A stretch of 64,000 bases of DNA from Pseudisothecium myosuroides (lineage: Eukaryota; Streptophyta; Bryopsida; Hypnales; Lembophyllaceae). This document shows positions 1 through 12,376 of the stretch, piece by piece (the first letter of the stretch is position 1; every line of letters starts with the position of its first letter). The position numbers and the translations under genes are program-made. The DNA is taken from contig OX637296.1 in the NCBI GenBank assembly GCA_951799445.1, positions 8,184,001 through 8,248,000 on the forward strand, read 5' to 3'. The notes beneath the pieces were generated by a model. The model was not told the DNA's origin and searched no databases. It saw only the letters and a list, made by a program, of their open reading frames with translations.

Positions 1-835
1 GCATGCGGCTGTGAACTTTGGCCAGTTTGACTACGCCGGGTACATGCCCCATCATCCTACAATTGTGCGCCAGCTAATTCCAGAGGAGGGCACCCCTGAA
101 TGGAATGAGATGATCAAGAGCCCGGAGAAGGCTTACTTGTTGTCTCTTGCGAACATCAACTCCACCACCACAGCTATGTCTGTGTACGAAATTTTGTCGG
201 CCCATTCTCCGAAAGAAGAGTATATTGGGCAGCGTCCCGAAGAGTGGACCGACAACAAAGAGGTATACTCCCTTTCATTATTTCTCTCTACAATTTGAGA
301 ATGAACTCTGCATCAGCGTCTGTATAGCTTTGGTATTGCAGCGTCTGTGTTGTTCGTAATGTAATGTGCCGAGTGCGAAAACTACTTAATCCGTTGACAT
401 TCGGTTTTCTGCAATTGTGTTTTAGCTGGTAAATGTGCAAAAGTTTAGATGGGACAAGGTTTTAGATTGTTGTTAGGGAAGGATCAAAGTTCAAATTTAT
501 GGTGAATGGAACCTCTCATTCACTTGTTTGCTGTATGGTGAATGGAGACTTTATATTATGCACAACTCATGTAATGTAAAGTTTTCATTCACTGTAATTG
601 GATCTTTGATAGTGTAATACTTGAATTTTCTTTTTATTGTGATTTTTAGGCCAAGGTTGCGTTTGAGCGCTTCACTGTCAAGATTGCTGAGGTGGACCAA
701 TTGATCAAGACCCGCAATGCAGACAAGACCTTGAAGAATCGATATGGAGTTGTGAACATGCCTTACCAACTCTTCCGACCCAAATCAAAGCCTGGTGTGA
801 CGTTCATGGGTGTCCCCAACAGTATCACTATTTAG
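1..835 (+). CDS. LOX: Lipoxygenase gene 1, 3' end only (last two exons)
   Basis: Partial gene entering from the left edge. Exon A (2..262) opens inside the motif HAAVNFGQF, whose His and Asn correspond to the third and fourth iron ligands of plant lipoxygenases. It ends AAC AAA GAG before a GT donor at 263. The intron is 263..649 (387 nt, TTTAG acceptor). Exon B (650..835) encodes 61 residues ending PNSITI and a TAG stop; the terminal Ile is the carboxylate iron ligand. The two exons match the last exons of the complete gene at 32821..33964, with many amino-acid replacements and two missing codons in exon B. Expected role: dioxygenation of polyunsaturated fatty acids for oxylipin synthesis. 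The visible part is intact, but activity cannot be judged because the rest of the gene lies outside the window. Confidence 0.93.
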
Positions 836-1130
836 ACCTTTTGATCTTGCAGTAATTAAGGTTGTGGATATAGTGCAAGAGCTTGGAATGTGATCTAACT
901 TTTTTGAAGTATATTATTGTGTGTTAATCTATCGACTAGACTCTTTTTGTAATAGTACAATACGGCACTAATTCACATTCAGGTTCAATAATATGAACTA
1001 ATGTTCAATTTGTTAAGTGGACTCTGTTATGAAATCTTTTCAAGAATTTCATTAGAATGTTATTGCATTGTATGCACTTCAATTGCTTTTTCAATGAGCA
1101 ATCTTTGGCAATGTTGCAAACTAAATAAGG
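1..1130 (+). repeat. Segmental duplication, left copy (pairs with 33124..34262)
   Basis: From base 1 to about 1130 the DNA aligns with 33124..34262: exons, 387-nt intron and about 300 bp of 3' flank. The intron differs at about 15 of 387 positions. Similarity stops at GTAGGA next to a CACTATAAG terminus at 1136; the flank of the other copy continues with unrelated sequence. This marks the visible right limit of the tandem LOX duplication. 836..1130 is the 3' UTR and flank and contains no other gene. Confidence 0.85.
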
Positions 1131-1135
1131 TAGGA

Positions 1136-3840
1136 CACTATAAGAAATTTGTGTTTTTTTAGATGTCCGACCCAAAACATAGTATGTCTATGGCTGGACA
1201 TACTATGTCCAACCAAACATTGGGATGTCGGGATGTCTGAATGTTGGAGGTAGTAAAATAGCAAATTCTTGTGGATGTTACGGGAAATAGTGGAGTACTA
1301 CACTCCCAATAAGTTGTTGTTAGCAAAAACAATGATGTCATAAGAGACATAATTAATGACATATTTATGTCATGACAATCGTCTGAGAAAACATAGAGTG
1401 ACACGTCAGCAGCTAGGGTCCATTTTAACTACAGGTAAATAAAAAAAATTACTGCATTTTGGGATAAAATGTTTGCCTGGGTAAAAAAATTAAAAAAGGG
1501 CAGCCTGAGAAAAAAAAAAGTGACATGTCCGTTGACGTGGAAATTAAGTGACATGGCAACTAAAATGCTGACGTGGCATGCTACATCAGCATGCAGGGCT
1601 ATCCACATGATCAAGTTCTAATGTTCTCAAAAACATCACCAGAGACGTCTTGACGTCTCTTCAGACATTACATCCGAAAAAAATTGTCTTTACTTTACTG
1701 CAACTCTGACATTGAACCACATGTTTACCGCGGTGCATTTTGTCACGTCTGACTAGATGGCGTAACATTCAGCTAACAAACAGTTGACATTGTCTACAAT
1801 GTCCACACATCCTTAGCATGTCCTTTTGCCTTTTTTGTATCCACATGATTGTTTGGACAATAATAAGTGCTACCATGTGCAACAAATAGGTCTACAATTA
1901 CATGAAACACACATACTCAATGCAAGGGTCATACGGATGTTTCACAATTGGAATTCCTGATTGAATGTTTGACTGTAGACATACATATGCAACAAAAAAA
2001 ACTATATAGAGGTTCAGAAAAGAGAAAGAAGGTACACTACTTTGTGCTCAGGAACAAAGGCTACATTTCATTGCACTTGACCTTTTATTGAAAAAGTCTG
2101 TTATGGATGCATGAGAAAATGATACACAAGGCTGTCATATGAGTAGTCTTTTCCTTTTACATGACGTCTAATGTGTTTCACAGTTGACGTTCACAACCAA
2201 TACTTGTATCACCCCATGACTGCAGTGCAGACATTGGGTCGTCCTAGAAGATATAGAGGTGGACATTCTCATGTATCATTCAGATGTCTTCAGTGAAGTC
2301 TGCATCTTCCCATCAAGAAATGTGAAGGACATGCTACGCTTTGTTCTCAGGGACTACGCCATTGCCTACTACAACAATGTAGTCCGTTCCATTGTTCGTG
2401 GGACAACGCACCGGGTTCATGGCCCATTGCATTGATTGAAGCCCATGAAAGTCACTGTCATTTTACAATTAAGCCATATTGGAGGTGGATTGGATATAAT
2501 GCGATGCCCTACATTTGTCTCTAATCTATGTTTGATATATAGCTTTCCAACCGCATTGATGTAGGTCGTTGGAGAAGAAAAACTGTTGGTAGTGCAAAAG
2601 AAAGGCAAATGAGTTGGCGTAAGCTTCCCGTCCATATGATTGAAGTTTGTCAAGCTGAAGCCATACTAATCCTGTTGTATGTTTGGGACACAAGTGTCCC
2701 ATGTCACCCATGACTCAAGTGTGGTAGCCTATTTTACCCACCAACTTTGTTGGGGTTTAGTGAACGGGAGGCCAACGGATTATTGAAACCACTGCGTTAC
2801 CTTTTAAGCTTTGAATGCGTAGGTGCATACCGTAACAATACATTTGACAGTGCAATGTTGCATTTTGCTTTGGAGATTGTGCTTAATGTCTAATGTCATC
2901 TTCTAGTAGACGTCCAAAACATTTAGCTTTCTTCACCGTAGATGTTAAGCACTGCACAAAAGGTGGACAGTTGTTTAGTTTGGGTGGGTAATGTACAATT
3001 CTTCTCGGGTGCAAATGCCTCCACATCTCACAAAAAGCTTCATGCTCTTGCCATCTCTAGGCCTTTGCCAAAATATACTCCGTTCTTGCCATCATGCACC
3101 GCTCTGACGTTGATTAGAATAGTAGACGTATCAAATGCATGCATTATGTGGACGCCATGTACGGGGTTCAAGCTATGTCTACGAGGAATCGAGGATGATT
3201 GGGAATTGACATCCGCATTTGCAAAGAAAATGTCTTTACAATTTATCTACTCATACAAAAGCATCTACAAGAACATAAAGGGAGACATCAACATAGATTA
3301 AATAACTTGATATTGTAGAACGGCAAAGCGTTGGGTTCAACGTCAACATTGCATGCATACAAGACGTATCCTGAGATGTAGTCTGAGACTTTATGATGTG
3401 TTTGGAGACATAGAATGAAATGTTTTGACATTTGTACAGACATCTATAGAAACTTCCAGACGTTTTGAGAGACATAACTTGGAGCAAGATTGTCTTCGTT
3501 TCCATTCAAATGTGAACTTGTACCTTATACTGTCCGACATGGCTGCTTTTTATTACATTCACTGGGAGTTAAGACGTTCAATGAGCAATGCAGGACATTT
3601 TCTTACACGTCTAGCAGTCTAAGACATGACCTCATGCCATATTTCCGACGACATCAACAACCATCATTTTCAAACATTTGTGTACGTCATAAACAACAAC
3701 GAATACCACAGATGTATCTAGTCACTACTACTTTCTTTTTTAGTCTTAGGAAACAAAGTATTCTCTTTGTGGATTTCAGACACATGGGTGATTGCAAGAA
3801 AAATTGGTACTATTTTGAATCACAATGAGAATGATTCTCT
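1136..3840. mobile_element. CACTA-like non-autonomous DNA transposon (one end seen)
   Basis: Begins CACTATAAGAAA, like the termini of CACTA (En/Spm) elements, immediately where paralogue similarity ends. The block is full of short motifs in both orientations, such as GACATGTCC, GACGTCT and ATGTCCGAC, resembling the subterminal repeats of CACTA elements; 1159..1200 holds an inverted pair around GACATACTATGTCC. No transposase can be read; the short ORFs here lack motifs. The right terminus and target duplication were not found, so the end at about 3840, where these motifs fade, is approximate. Confidence 0.4.
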
Positions 3841-4706
3841 TGTGTGAATGCATCTTCTAATAAAATGAAATAATAATATTGTCTACTACTGATTTATTTA
3901 GATTTGAAAATTGCATTGACTCTAGTTCAAAATTGGATTTGCAATAATGAGGTAATAGATTTAAAGAACACAAAAATTTCAAAAAATCACTATGTCAAGA
4001 GATTTTTAATTTGAATCCAGTCCAGCAAAGTTCATTCAAAAAAAGATAATATTTTGCTTGTAATCAAATCTAGAAGGAATTTGAAATTTTCCTTTCAAAA
4101 TTTATAAAAAAATATTGGGTTTACATTTACAGGTTAGACTACTCCAAAACCAAAAAAAACTATACCGATGTTGCTCATCTTTCTCACCTAAAGTAGTCAC
4201 AATATTTTCTAAGTTGGAGAGGTCTAAAAAAGTCACTTCCTACAATAAATTTACATTGAAAAGTTAGAAGTTCCTAATGAGATCACTAATTGCTCTAATA
4301 TTGTCAACTAAGACATTGATTGATGCCCAAATCTCACGTATTGAATGAACCCCGTGATGGGGTCATTCCCTAGGTGTCCATTGTGAGTCTTCTAACTACA
4401 ACAGTAATTGGGAAGTTTTTTTCAGTTTTACCAACTATTTTGCTTCAATTCCCAAATTGAACCATTATTCAAGTTCAAAATGCAATTTAAAAAAGAAAAG
4501 AAAAGAATTCAAAATAGAAACTTTATAGATTTTTTCACCAGTTCTTTGCCGATGTTTTCAAATTGTAGCTTGTTTTTTTCTCTAATTACGTTGGCTAAAT
4601 TTGAATTGGCCGCCATTTTTTCTTAAACATAGGACCGCAATGGGTTGTTCTACCTTATTGTAAGTGAATAAAATAGCATAAGCCAATGTTGTCTTCATCT
4701 AGGGCT
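3841..4706. other. AT-rich intergenic DNA, nothing recognised
   Basis: Long A and T runs, no ORF with recognisable domains, no clear repeat boundary. Confidence 0.5.
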
Positions 4707-4932
4707 AGGGTGAACTGATCCCTTGCTTGTCCTCGAAGGAAAATGCTAAAAAAAATTATTTGCCATGCACAATAAAACTTTCAAGTATTGAATTCATATT
4801 TGCAATCAGAGGCCCCAAGTTAGCCAAGAAAGGTGTACAAGGTAAATTAATAAAGGACAAAATAGGGGGTCTTTTTTTTTACATGCACCTCTGGATTGAT
4901 TTGGTGGGACGAGCAAGGGGTTAGTTCACCCT
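4707..4932. mobile_element. Family E inverted-repeat MITE, copy 1
   Basis: Imperfect terminal inverted repeat of about 26 bp: AGGGTGAACTGATCCC at the left, reverse complement of AGGGTGAACTAACCCC at the right. The interior on the reverse strand matches elements at 28779, 45098 and 48917 (shared parts include CCCTATTTTG and ATTGCAAATATGAA). Non-coding. No convincing target duplication, so the superfamily is open. Confidence 0.55.
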
Positions 4933-5185
4933 GGCCGCCCTCATTGCCCCCTCCTTGGACAGATGGAGGATGGTGAATGGGGTCCTTGTAGCTTGAGTGT
5001 TCCCCTGTGATTCTTGCCCCTCGTTCCCTTTGCCTGTTCCCGATACGTGTTCTTGACGCGTATATTTGGAAGGAATCAAGCACAGTGGCAGAAATCTGTC
5101 AAAGGGAGTTGGAATCTAGTGAAATTTTGCCAAAAATAAATGCCCTGTCGTTCAGGCAACTCATTCCTACCCCTCAATAGAACAT

Positions 5186-5415
5186 TTAACCCTTAAAGGA
5201 CGAAGAGGTGACCCTGGAAATTATCCCTTTTCATTACCATGTGAATCATTGGCTTAAAATATTGCAAAAGTACTCATTGGAAGTCAAACTTCTATTGAAG
5301 ACCTCCCATTTTCACAACAAAATTCCCAGGATGAATAGTTGAACTTTTGCCTTACTAGAAGAATTTCCTGTCATCCATTAGATGCCAAACGTCCATGTCA
5401 ACATTTAAGGGTTAA
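5186..5415. mobile_element. TTAA-flanked piggyBac-like MITE, subfamily B copy 1
   Basis: TTAA at both ends (5186..5189 and 5412..5415), then inverted CCCTTAAAGGACG-like and CATTTAAGGG termini. About 222 bp inside the TTAA repeats, non-coding. The body matches 45425..45644 and 49980..50177. TTAA target use with termini starting CCC is the hallmark of piggyBac elements; no transposase is encoded. Confidence 0.6.
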
Positions 5416-7155
5416 CTTAGTGGAGGAGGCCGGTTGGAGGCAAAGTCTTGCATTTGGATACTCCAGAGTAATACATTTGCAGTGAGGCCAAGATGTCTTG
5501 AGTTCTTTGATTTGCAAATGAACTCTCTGTCTTAGCAGCAACGGCAAGGCATCTTCCTTGCATTGCACATCTCAAGGTTTTTGGAGCTCTTTTGGAGATT
5601 GTTGTGTATGATGCCTACTTATAATTCTAGAAACGACAAGTTCTTGAAAGACACACTGTAAGTTTCTTAAATTCATAACTCCATTAGCAATGAATTTCAT
5701 TATCATTTGTGCCAAAATAAACATGACAAACAACCAAAATAAGAGAAATTTGTCTAGAAATCCCCTGATTCAAATGCAAGGATCGGAAACACAGACAACT
5801 TAGCGCACGACCTACGAGCTGCTAACTGAAATCAATGTAGCACAGATACAGTAACTTGCTTTCAACTGTGACTCCGGTGCATCAGTGAAATTGTTATTCC
5901 AGATGTGCCGGAACTCTTGACAAACCCGCCCAAGCAGCAACTGACAAGAGGCCGGAGCGGAGAAGTCGTCAGGGGAGCGAGAAACCATCTCGGGGATTGA
6001 TAACTTAGCAGTCAGGGGAACGACCCGAGAAAAAAACTAAAGGTTCCTTCCACGCCTTCATCCATGGGGGCCGGCAACAAGGATCTCAGTTCACCCTGAC
6101 CCTTCATCTGGGACATGATCACCGTCAGGATCAGAACCCACCCACCCCCCAAAAAAAAATTACAGAGTAACTTACTTCGCTGCTCACAGGAACCGACTGA
6201 AGTTTGAAATGCCAGACAGCTGGAAAAGGAGAATTCCACATGGCGCACGTCGATTCCCGGGCCGATCCCTGTCGGACAGAAGCACTGGCTGAATCCGAAT
6301 AATTAGCATCCATTGATAACTTCCGGTGCATGAAATTGTCCATGTGGTTCAAAAAAGATAACTTCCGGTGCAGTCCTGAGTGTACCGAACCACTGATGTT
6401 TTGTAATTTTCAGTTGGTTTCACTCTCTCTCAGGATTTTGATACAATCTAACCGGTGGAAGGAACATAGAATCTTCAGTCACCGAAGAGTGATTTTTGAA
6501 TGTCATGTGTGACATCCACACTCCACACTTCAAGTTAACCTCACTACAGTACAGTGTTTACTGTTTACGTTCATCATCAATCCGTCAGCCTAACCTCCAG
6601 GAAAAACACGGCAGGTGCTCTTCAATTCTCGTCTCCATTCAAGGACAGAGCTCAATTCCAAAACAGTGTAACAGTGTAATTATTTTGGTCTCCAATCATG
6701 TCGCTCCATCATGTGGAGATGTAAGGTTGACGGAACCGGCCATTCCCTACCGATGACCTATACCCAACCTATAGGTGGAGGTATTTTCGACCAAGGCTCT
6801 ACCAGATTTTTTGAAGCTTAGAATGGTTTTTTTTTCCTTCTCAAGGTTGGAACTAATAAGTTCATGACACATGTCCCACGTTGTGAGAAAGAAAGTAGGA
6901 AATACTCTGTAATGAGTAGGAGTGACTAAAAGTTCTTGAATGATCGGAATTGGAGGAGTCTAGACATTGGCCATGGGTCCGGAGTACTTTTTGCCTCCCA
7001 AAATTCATAGTAATTCCAGTTTAAGGGATAAAATTACCAAATTTTTGCAATCCCTGTCATTTCTACCGATGCACCTCTAGAAAATATTTTTTTGCCTTGT
7101 ACTATTCCAGATCATGTTGGAATTGCTTATTTGGTCAGTTATGGATGGCTCTACC
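5416..7155. other. Intergenic DNA with a dispersed repeat
   Basis: No gene recognised. About 6768..7030 aligns with 45655..45910 (shared phrases include AGGCTC, TTGGAAGAGTCTA-like and AAATTCATAGTAA), so it is a dispersed repeat of unknown type. ATAACTTCCGGTGCA occurs twice, at about 6316 and 6357. The remainder is unremarkable. Confidence 0.45.
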
Positions 7156-8201
7156 TTAACCCCTAAAGGACCAAGGCCTTTTTTTTTTGCCAAAAAACAC
7201 TCAAAACTGCCATTTCTATAGCAAAAAGTTATAAAAATTGAAAAATGTTTTTTTTTCACATCTAACCATAGGATCTTACACCTAACTAGTATGAGAGTGT
7301 GTGGAAAAAATTTCAGAATTTTTGACCACACAGATTGCAAGATATTTGCGTTTAAAGTGAAAAAAACAAGTTTTTCAGCACATTGCAAGACCAGATTTTT
7401 TGACTTTGAACATTTTTAACTTAGGAAAATCTAATTTTAGATGGAATTAAAATGCACTAATCCCAATGGTGAGATTGTTCTAGCAAGTAAACTTAACCAT
7501 GCAAAAAAAAAGATTTTGAAAAATTGAAAAAATTGCATTCAGAAATGAATCCTACAAGTTATTTTTTTCAAGAAGATGCTCTAACTGCCCAAAAAACAAG
7601 AATGTCCATAACTTTCTCATAATAAATCCAAAGGAAATGAATCAAAGCTTTCCACATAGAGAAAAATATAATCTATGAGAAAAAAATATTTAAAAAAAAA
7701 ATTCAAATTTTTGCCATTTTTTTTTGCTGCTTGAGCTATCCCCCATCCCCTGTTTTGAGCTTATTTGGTCATAAATGTTTTTCCCGGGCACCGATTGTGA
7801 AAAAAATTATATTTCCACAAAGCTAATTAGCTTTTCTACCTCCAAAAAAAGTTTCAAAAAATTAGAAGAAAATTTCAGCCCGTAGGTACCTGCCCAAAAA
7901 CGCATTTGTCCCCCGAACAACGGTGCTAGTATGTGAGCCCAAGAATGCGAGCTTGTAAGCATTGAGCCTACAATATAGGTACCTATAATATAGATACCAC
8001 ACACTATAGAAGGTGTATGTATCATAAACACCTATAATATGGTTATTTGTGACATATATACCCTATAATCATAGACAGTTTTTATAGTATGTACACCTAT
8101 AATATAGGTGTGTAATATTATAGGCTCATGGGCTCACAATCCTATGCTCACATAATAGCAACCCTCGTCCTCCGAAGGGATAACGGTCCTTTAGGGGTTA
8201 A
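7156..8201. mobile_element. TTAA piggyBac-like element, subfamily A copy 1 (non-autonomous)
   Basis: TTAA CCCCTAAAGGACC at the left and GGTCCTTTAGGGG TTAA at the right form a near-perfect terminal inverted repeat flanked by TTAA. The interior is about 1 kb, AT-rich, and matches copies at 21630, 45920 and 46960. No transposase ORF is readable. A second inverted-repeat insertion lies near its right end (about 7926..8166). Confidence 0.72.
7926..8166. mobile_element. Inverted-repeat insertion nested in the TTAA element
   Basis: Compared with the copy ending at 47902, about 240 bp is inserted before the right terminus. The insert has inverted ends (TGCTAGTATGTGAGC and reverse complement of TGCTATTATGTGAGC) and several CACCTATAATAT-type repeats in both orientations. 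Target duplication is not clear. Confidence 0.5.
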
Positions 8202-8264
8202 ACCATTCCCTCTTGGAGATTGAAATAATTCTTGTTGGAATCCCTAAGAGTGAATGCGAGTCAT

Positions 8265-8465
8265 TCATTGGCTGGGAAATGACGCTAGTGTCATTGGTTG
8301 ATTGAGAAATTGCAAAGCTAGTATCATTGGTTGACTAGGAAATTGCAATGCCAGTGTCATTGGTTGACTAGAAAATTACAATGCTAGTATCATTGGTTGA
8401 TTGGAAAATTGCAGTGCTAATGTCATTGGTTGACTAGGAAGTTACAAAGAGTCATTGGTTGCTTG
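8265..8465. repeat. 33-bp tandem repeat (minisatellite)
   Basis: TCATTGGTTGA recurs at 8291, 8324, 8357, 8390 and 8423 with an exact 33-bp period, plus shorter-spaced degenerate units at 8265 and 8452. Each unit also carries AAATTGCAATGCTAGT-like sequence. Confidence 0.85.
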
Positions 8466-8542
8466 ATTAGGTGCAATTTTGGAGACTCCCATCTCGAGTC
8501 CCACTTTTTGAGGGAACAAAAGGCAATCACCTCCAATGTTGG

Positions 8543-9734
8543 TTAATCCCTACAGGTTCTTGACTATATTTTCACCAAAACTGCTCCAAAACTGCCATTT
8601 CTAATACAAGTACCAAATTTTAGAGAAAAAACATTTTTGAACACATGTAATTGTAGGATCTTATAGTACACTGGTTTAAGAAGATGCGGAAAAAATTTCA
8701 GAATTTTCCACCATGTGGATTGCAAGATATTTGCGTTTGAATTGACAAAACCCTTTTTTTGTCCCTCCGAAAAAACGGGCAGCTGCCCTTCACACAAGGT
8801 CACATTTGTATGAAAAAATGTCCAAAATGATGGTTACTCTTTGGATTCATTCTTCAAGGCAAGTTGGCTACATGCTTGAAAAATTTTAGATCATTTGGAA
8901 TTGTACAACATATAGGAAAAAAATAGTAAGTAGAAAGAGGTAGAGAATGACTCAAAATACTAAATTGTCAAGAATTTAGTTATGGAATTGAAAAATGCCA
9001 ATCCCAACGGTTGTAATGTTGTAATAAACAATCTACACCCAATCGCTTGTTTGTTTTTTCAAAAATACTAGTGTACCTTGTGTTGTTGCCACATTCAAAA
9101 CAAAACAAAAGTAATTTTCTCATTTTCTCATTTTTTCATTCATAAAAAGTTTGAAATTCAATAACTTTCCTACCGTCGGTTCAAACCAAGCTTGTGCACC
9201 CTTCCTCGCCGAGGGCTTTCTGATGATACCAAGCATGCCATCGAGGGCTGCACGCTCTGGGAGATCTCAACGTAACAAACAAAACAAAACAAATAGCCAA
9301 ATTTAAGGTATGGATTGAAAATTGAGTTAAATAAAGGATTTCAAAGTTTATTTTAGAGTAAAAATTCCATAACTACCTTCAAACTAAAACTCCTCATAAC
9401 TTTTGAATCATTAATCCAAATGGAATGATTCAAAGCATTCCATATAGATATAAATCTATAGAACAAATTTCAAATTTTTATTTTTCAAAAAAGTGATTTT
9501 TAAAGAATTTTTTTGAGCTGCCCGAGCTGCCTGCTAAACATGGAAAATTACATATCATGCAATAACTTTTTACCCATGTAGTCAAAAGTTATGAAAATTG
9601 TTGGGCCTTGAAGCTATACCTTGGGCACATCTTGTGTGAAAATTTCAAAGAAAAATAATAACATTTCCATTTGTAGTGAGTTGCCCAAAATCGTTGTGTT
9701 GCCAAAAAGTGGGATTTGGTCATTTAGAAGTTAA
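8543..9734. mobile_element. TTAA piggyBac-like element, subfamily A-beta copy 1
   Basis: TTAATCCCTACAGG at the left and CATTTAGAAG TTAA at the right are degenerate versions of the CCCCTAAAGG terminus. The body is homologous, in opposite orientation, to 9794..10716. About 9170..9280 holds a GC-richer patch absent from the sister copy. Non-coding. Confidence 0.55.
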
Positions 9735-9793
9735 ACCAACGGAAAGTATACCCAAAATGGACCACTTCTGAGGTTGTCACCTATACAATTTTA

Positions 9794-10716
9794 TTAACCC
9801 CTAAAGGACCAGCTTGCTATTTTTAGCAACATAGCGATTTTGGGCAAGTACGTGTAACTAGAGATTTTCATATTTTAAGCTGAAATTTTTATAGAAGGTG
9901 GGGACAAGGAATATCTTTCATGTGCACTAAATTTCATGACATTTCAAAATAGGAGTCAAAAGTTATGGCCTAATATGTTACTTTTTTCACCACGTGGGCA
10001 GTCTGAGCAGATCTAAAAAAATCACTTTTTTCAAAAATAAAAATTTGAAATTGGTTTTCTAGAGTTATAAATATGCAGAAAGCTTTAAATCATTCCATTT
10101 TGACCAATGAGTCAAAAGTTATGAGGTTTTTTAGTTTGCAGGCAGTTACGGATTTTCTACTCTGAAATAAACTTTGAAGTTGTTTATTTAACTCAATTTT
10201 TAATATTTTTTGGCAAAAAAAAAATCATAGGATTTGGGTTGTTTATTACAACATTACAACCATTGGGATTGACATTTTTCAATTTCATAATTAAATTCTT
10301 AACAATTTAGTATTTTGGATCATTCTCTACTTTTTTCTACTTACTATTTTTTTTGTATATGTTGGACAATTCCAAATGATTTGAAATTTTTAGAGCTTGT
10401 AGCCAATTTGTTTAGGAAAATTAATTCAAAGAAGCACCACCATTTTGGAAAAAATTTCATACAAATGTGACCTTGTGAAGTGCAGCTGCCCTGTTTTTCG
10501 CAGGAACAGAAAAAGGATTTTTGCCAATTCAAATGCTAATATCTTCTAATCCGCATGGTGGAAAATTCTGAATTTTTTACCACATCTTTTAAAACTATTT
10601 TACTATAAAATCCTACGATACATGTGTCAATTTTTTTTTTAATTTGGTACTCGTACTAAAAATGGCAGTTTTTGAGTGTTTCGGTGAAAACATAGTCATG
10701 GAACTTTAGGGGTTAA
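9794..10716. mobile_element. TTAA piggyBac-like element, subfamily A-beta copy 2
   Basis: TTAA CCCCTAAAGGACC at the left, AACTTTAGGGG TTAA at the right. Inverted relative to its neighbour at 8543..9734, only about 60 bp away, so the pair could fold on itself. Non-coding. Confidence 0.68.
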
Positions 10717-11932
10717 TAGAGCTTCACACTACTTGAAATGGGTCATAACTCCATCTTACATTTGTCCTTTAATGTGTACCATTTTGGGTATCCTCCCAAT
10801 TCATTTTCCCTTCAAAAATAGGGGTTGATTTTGAGGAGCGGTTCATTTTAGTTTTAGTTTTTTTTTACACAAATGAAACGGGAGCAGTCCATTTTAGATG
10901 TAATTACCTTACTGCAAGAGCTACACCAAGTGGCAATACCGTACATGAAGGTCTAATTTGGCAGTGAAGTGCCAAATTAGTTTCTTTTTCAGGCACAAAG
11001 GAATTCGGCAGGTGGTATATTCTAGGATATTCTAGAAATTCACTTGTAATCTTCTAAAATTTTACTTGTAATATTTTCAAAAATTTAGACATCCCAAAAA
11101 TTACTTAATTTATGTCTGAATCTGACCTTTACGTAGGGTATTGAGAAATAAACAAGAATTAGTGAAATTCAAGTCACAAGAGACATGCAACACGAAATAA
11201 AAAGAGCAAGGTAATAAGGTTATTTAGAACTCTAATATTTTAGAGCCATATGTTGTCAAATGACCAAATGTCCTACTTTGTACAAATGGTATTGTCCACC
11301 CAAATTTCTATCAAGTGTATCATAAAAGCTCTTAGCAACAATAAGAGTATCATCTATATTATACTCTATCTTAATCCAAACAACTTAAAAACCAAATTGT
11401 TTTTTTGAATGATGAACGACCAAAAGATAGTCATGCACACCTCCAACCACATCCTTTTGATCTGGTTGAATTTGCCAAGGATGTTCATAGAGAAGATGCC
11501 TTGCCACCATGTGCGAGGTTGCCAAGGGCCATAGGCGTCTCCTCCAACCAACATCAAATACATGTATCTATATCAGATAATTTAAAACATTTCTGCCTAT
11601 AGGATATGGAGAATTTGTTGAGAAATTGGGCTCAATGTGTGCGGAAACAAGGATGAGGAAGAAAGCCAGAAAAAGTAATGCTTTTTTCAAGAATGAATAG
11701 TTTATTCAAGATAAATGTAAATTTTTAATTCAGACCATTCTAGTCTCGTAGACTTACCTATTACTATTGGCTTTGGCACTTCTCCCTATTCAAAGACGGA
11801 AGAGAGATGAGTACACAAGAAGGTACAAGTAGAGGATCTTTTTCAGTGAATAGTGCATCCAACTATTGCCCACAATAGGTCATCCTATAAAGCCATCACA
11901 TAGGGGTATCCAAAATAGGTACCTCTGCCTTA
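10717..11932. other. Intergenic DNA, small hairpin only
   Basis: No gene recognised. A perfect 11-bp inverted repeat (CTAATTTGGCA, 6-nt loop) sits at about 10953..10980. Confidence 0.45.
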
Positions 11933-12376
11933 GAGCGTTGCCACCACAGCTCCTCAAGCGACTCAGACACGGTGACTGGGCGCGCCAGGGTTGAAATATT
12001 GCCCCACGGCAAGCACGCCAAACAACAAATCTTGATCGACCAAGTTAGAAAATGGTGAGGGCCCTAGGAAATACAAGGTCTTCGGTGCGCCTCACTATAT
12101 TGTCAGAGTATCCTTTTGACCCAAGTTTCAAGGAAGTGTGCACCAAATTCCAAACACATTTCGTTTCATTTGTTTAAAAAAGGAAAAAGAAACCAATATG
12201 CCCTGACAAGGATTGCGCCTTTCGAGATGTGCCAGCTGACTTCCTTGATCCGCGGGTTTGGGGAATCGTAATGGCCTTTCATGATGGGACAGCCTACCAC
12301 TTTTGAATCCGCCCGGTTCCAACACCCTCACCAATCCATGGCGCCCCTGTTTGGCGAGGTTGGCGTGGGGATGCAT
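11933..12376. mobile_element. PIF/Harbinger-like MITE (GAGCATC family) copy 1
   Basis: GAGCGTTGCCACC at the left and GGGGATGCAT at the right, flanked by TTA (11930..11932 and 12377..12379). It resembles the cleaner copy at 52330..52738, including GCCCCACGGC and GGTGAGGGCC inside. A three-base TTA/TAA target duplication is typical of PIF/Harbinger. Non-coding. Confidence 0.5.

Noticed and set aside
1429..3828. Several 60-119-codon frames in the CACTA-like block
   Set aside because: They carry no transposase or other motifs and overlap dense short repeats on both strands.
9160..9280. GGTTCAAACC as a tRNA B box
   Set aside because: No matching A box or cloverleaf could be folded around it.
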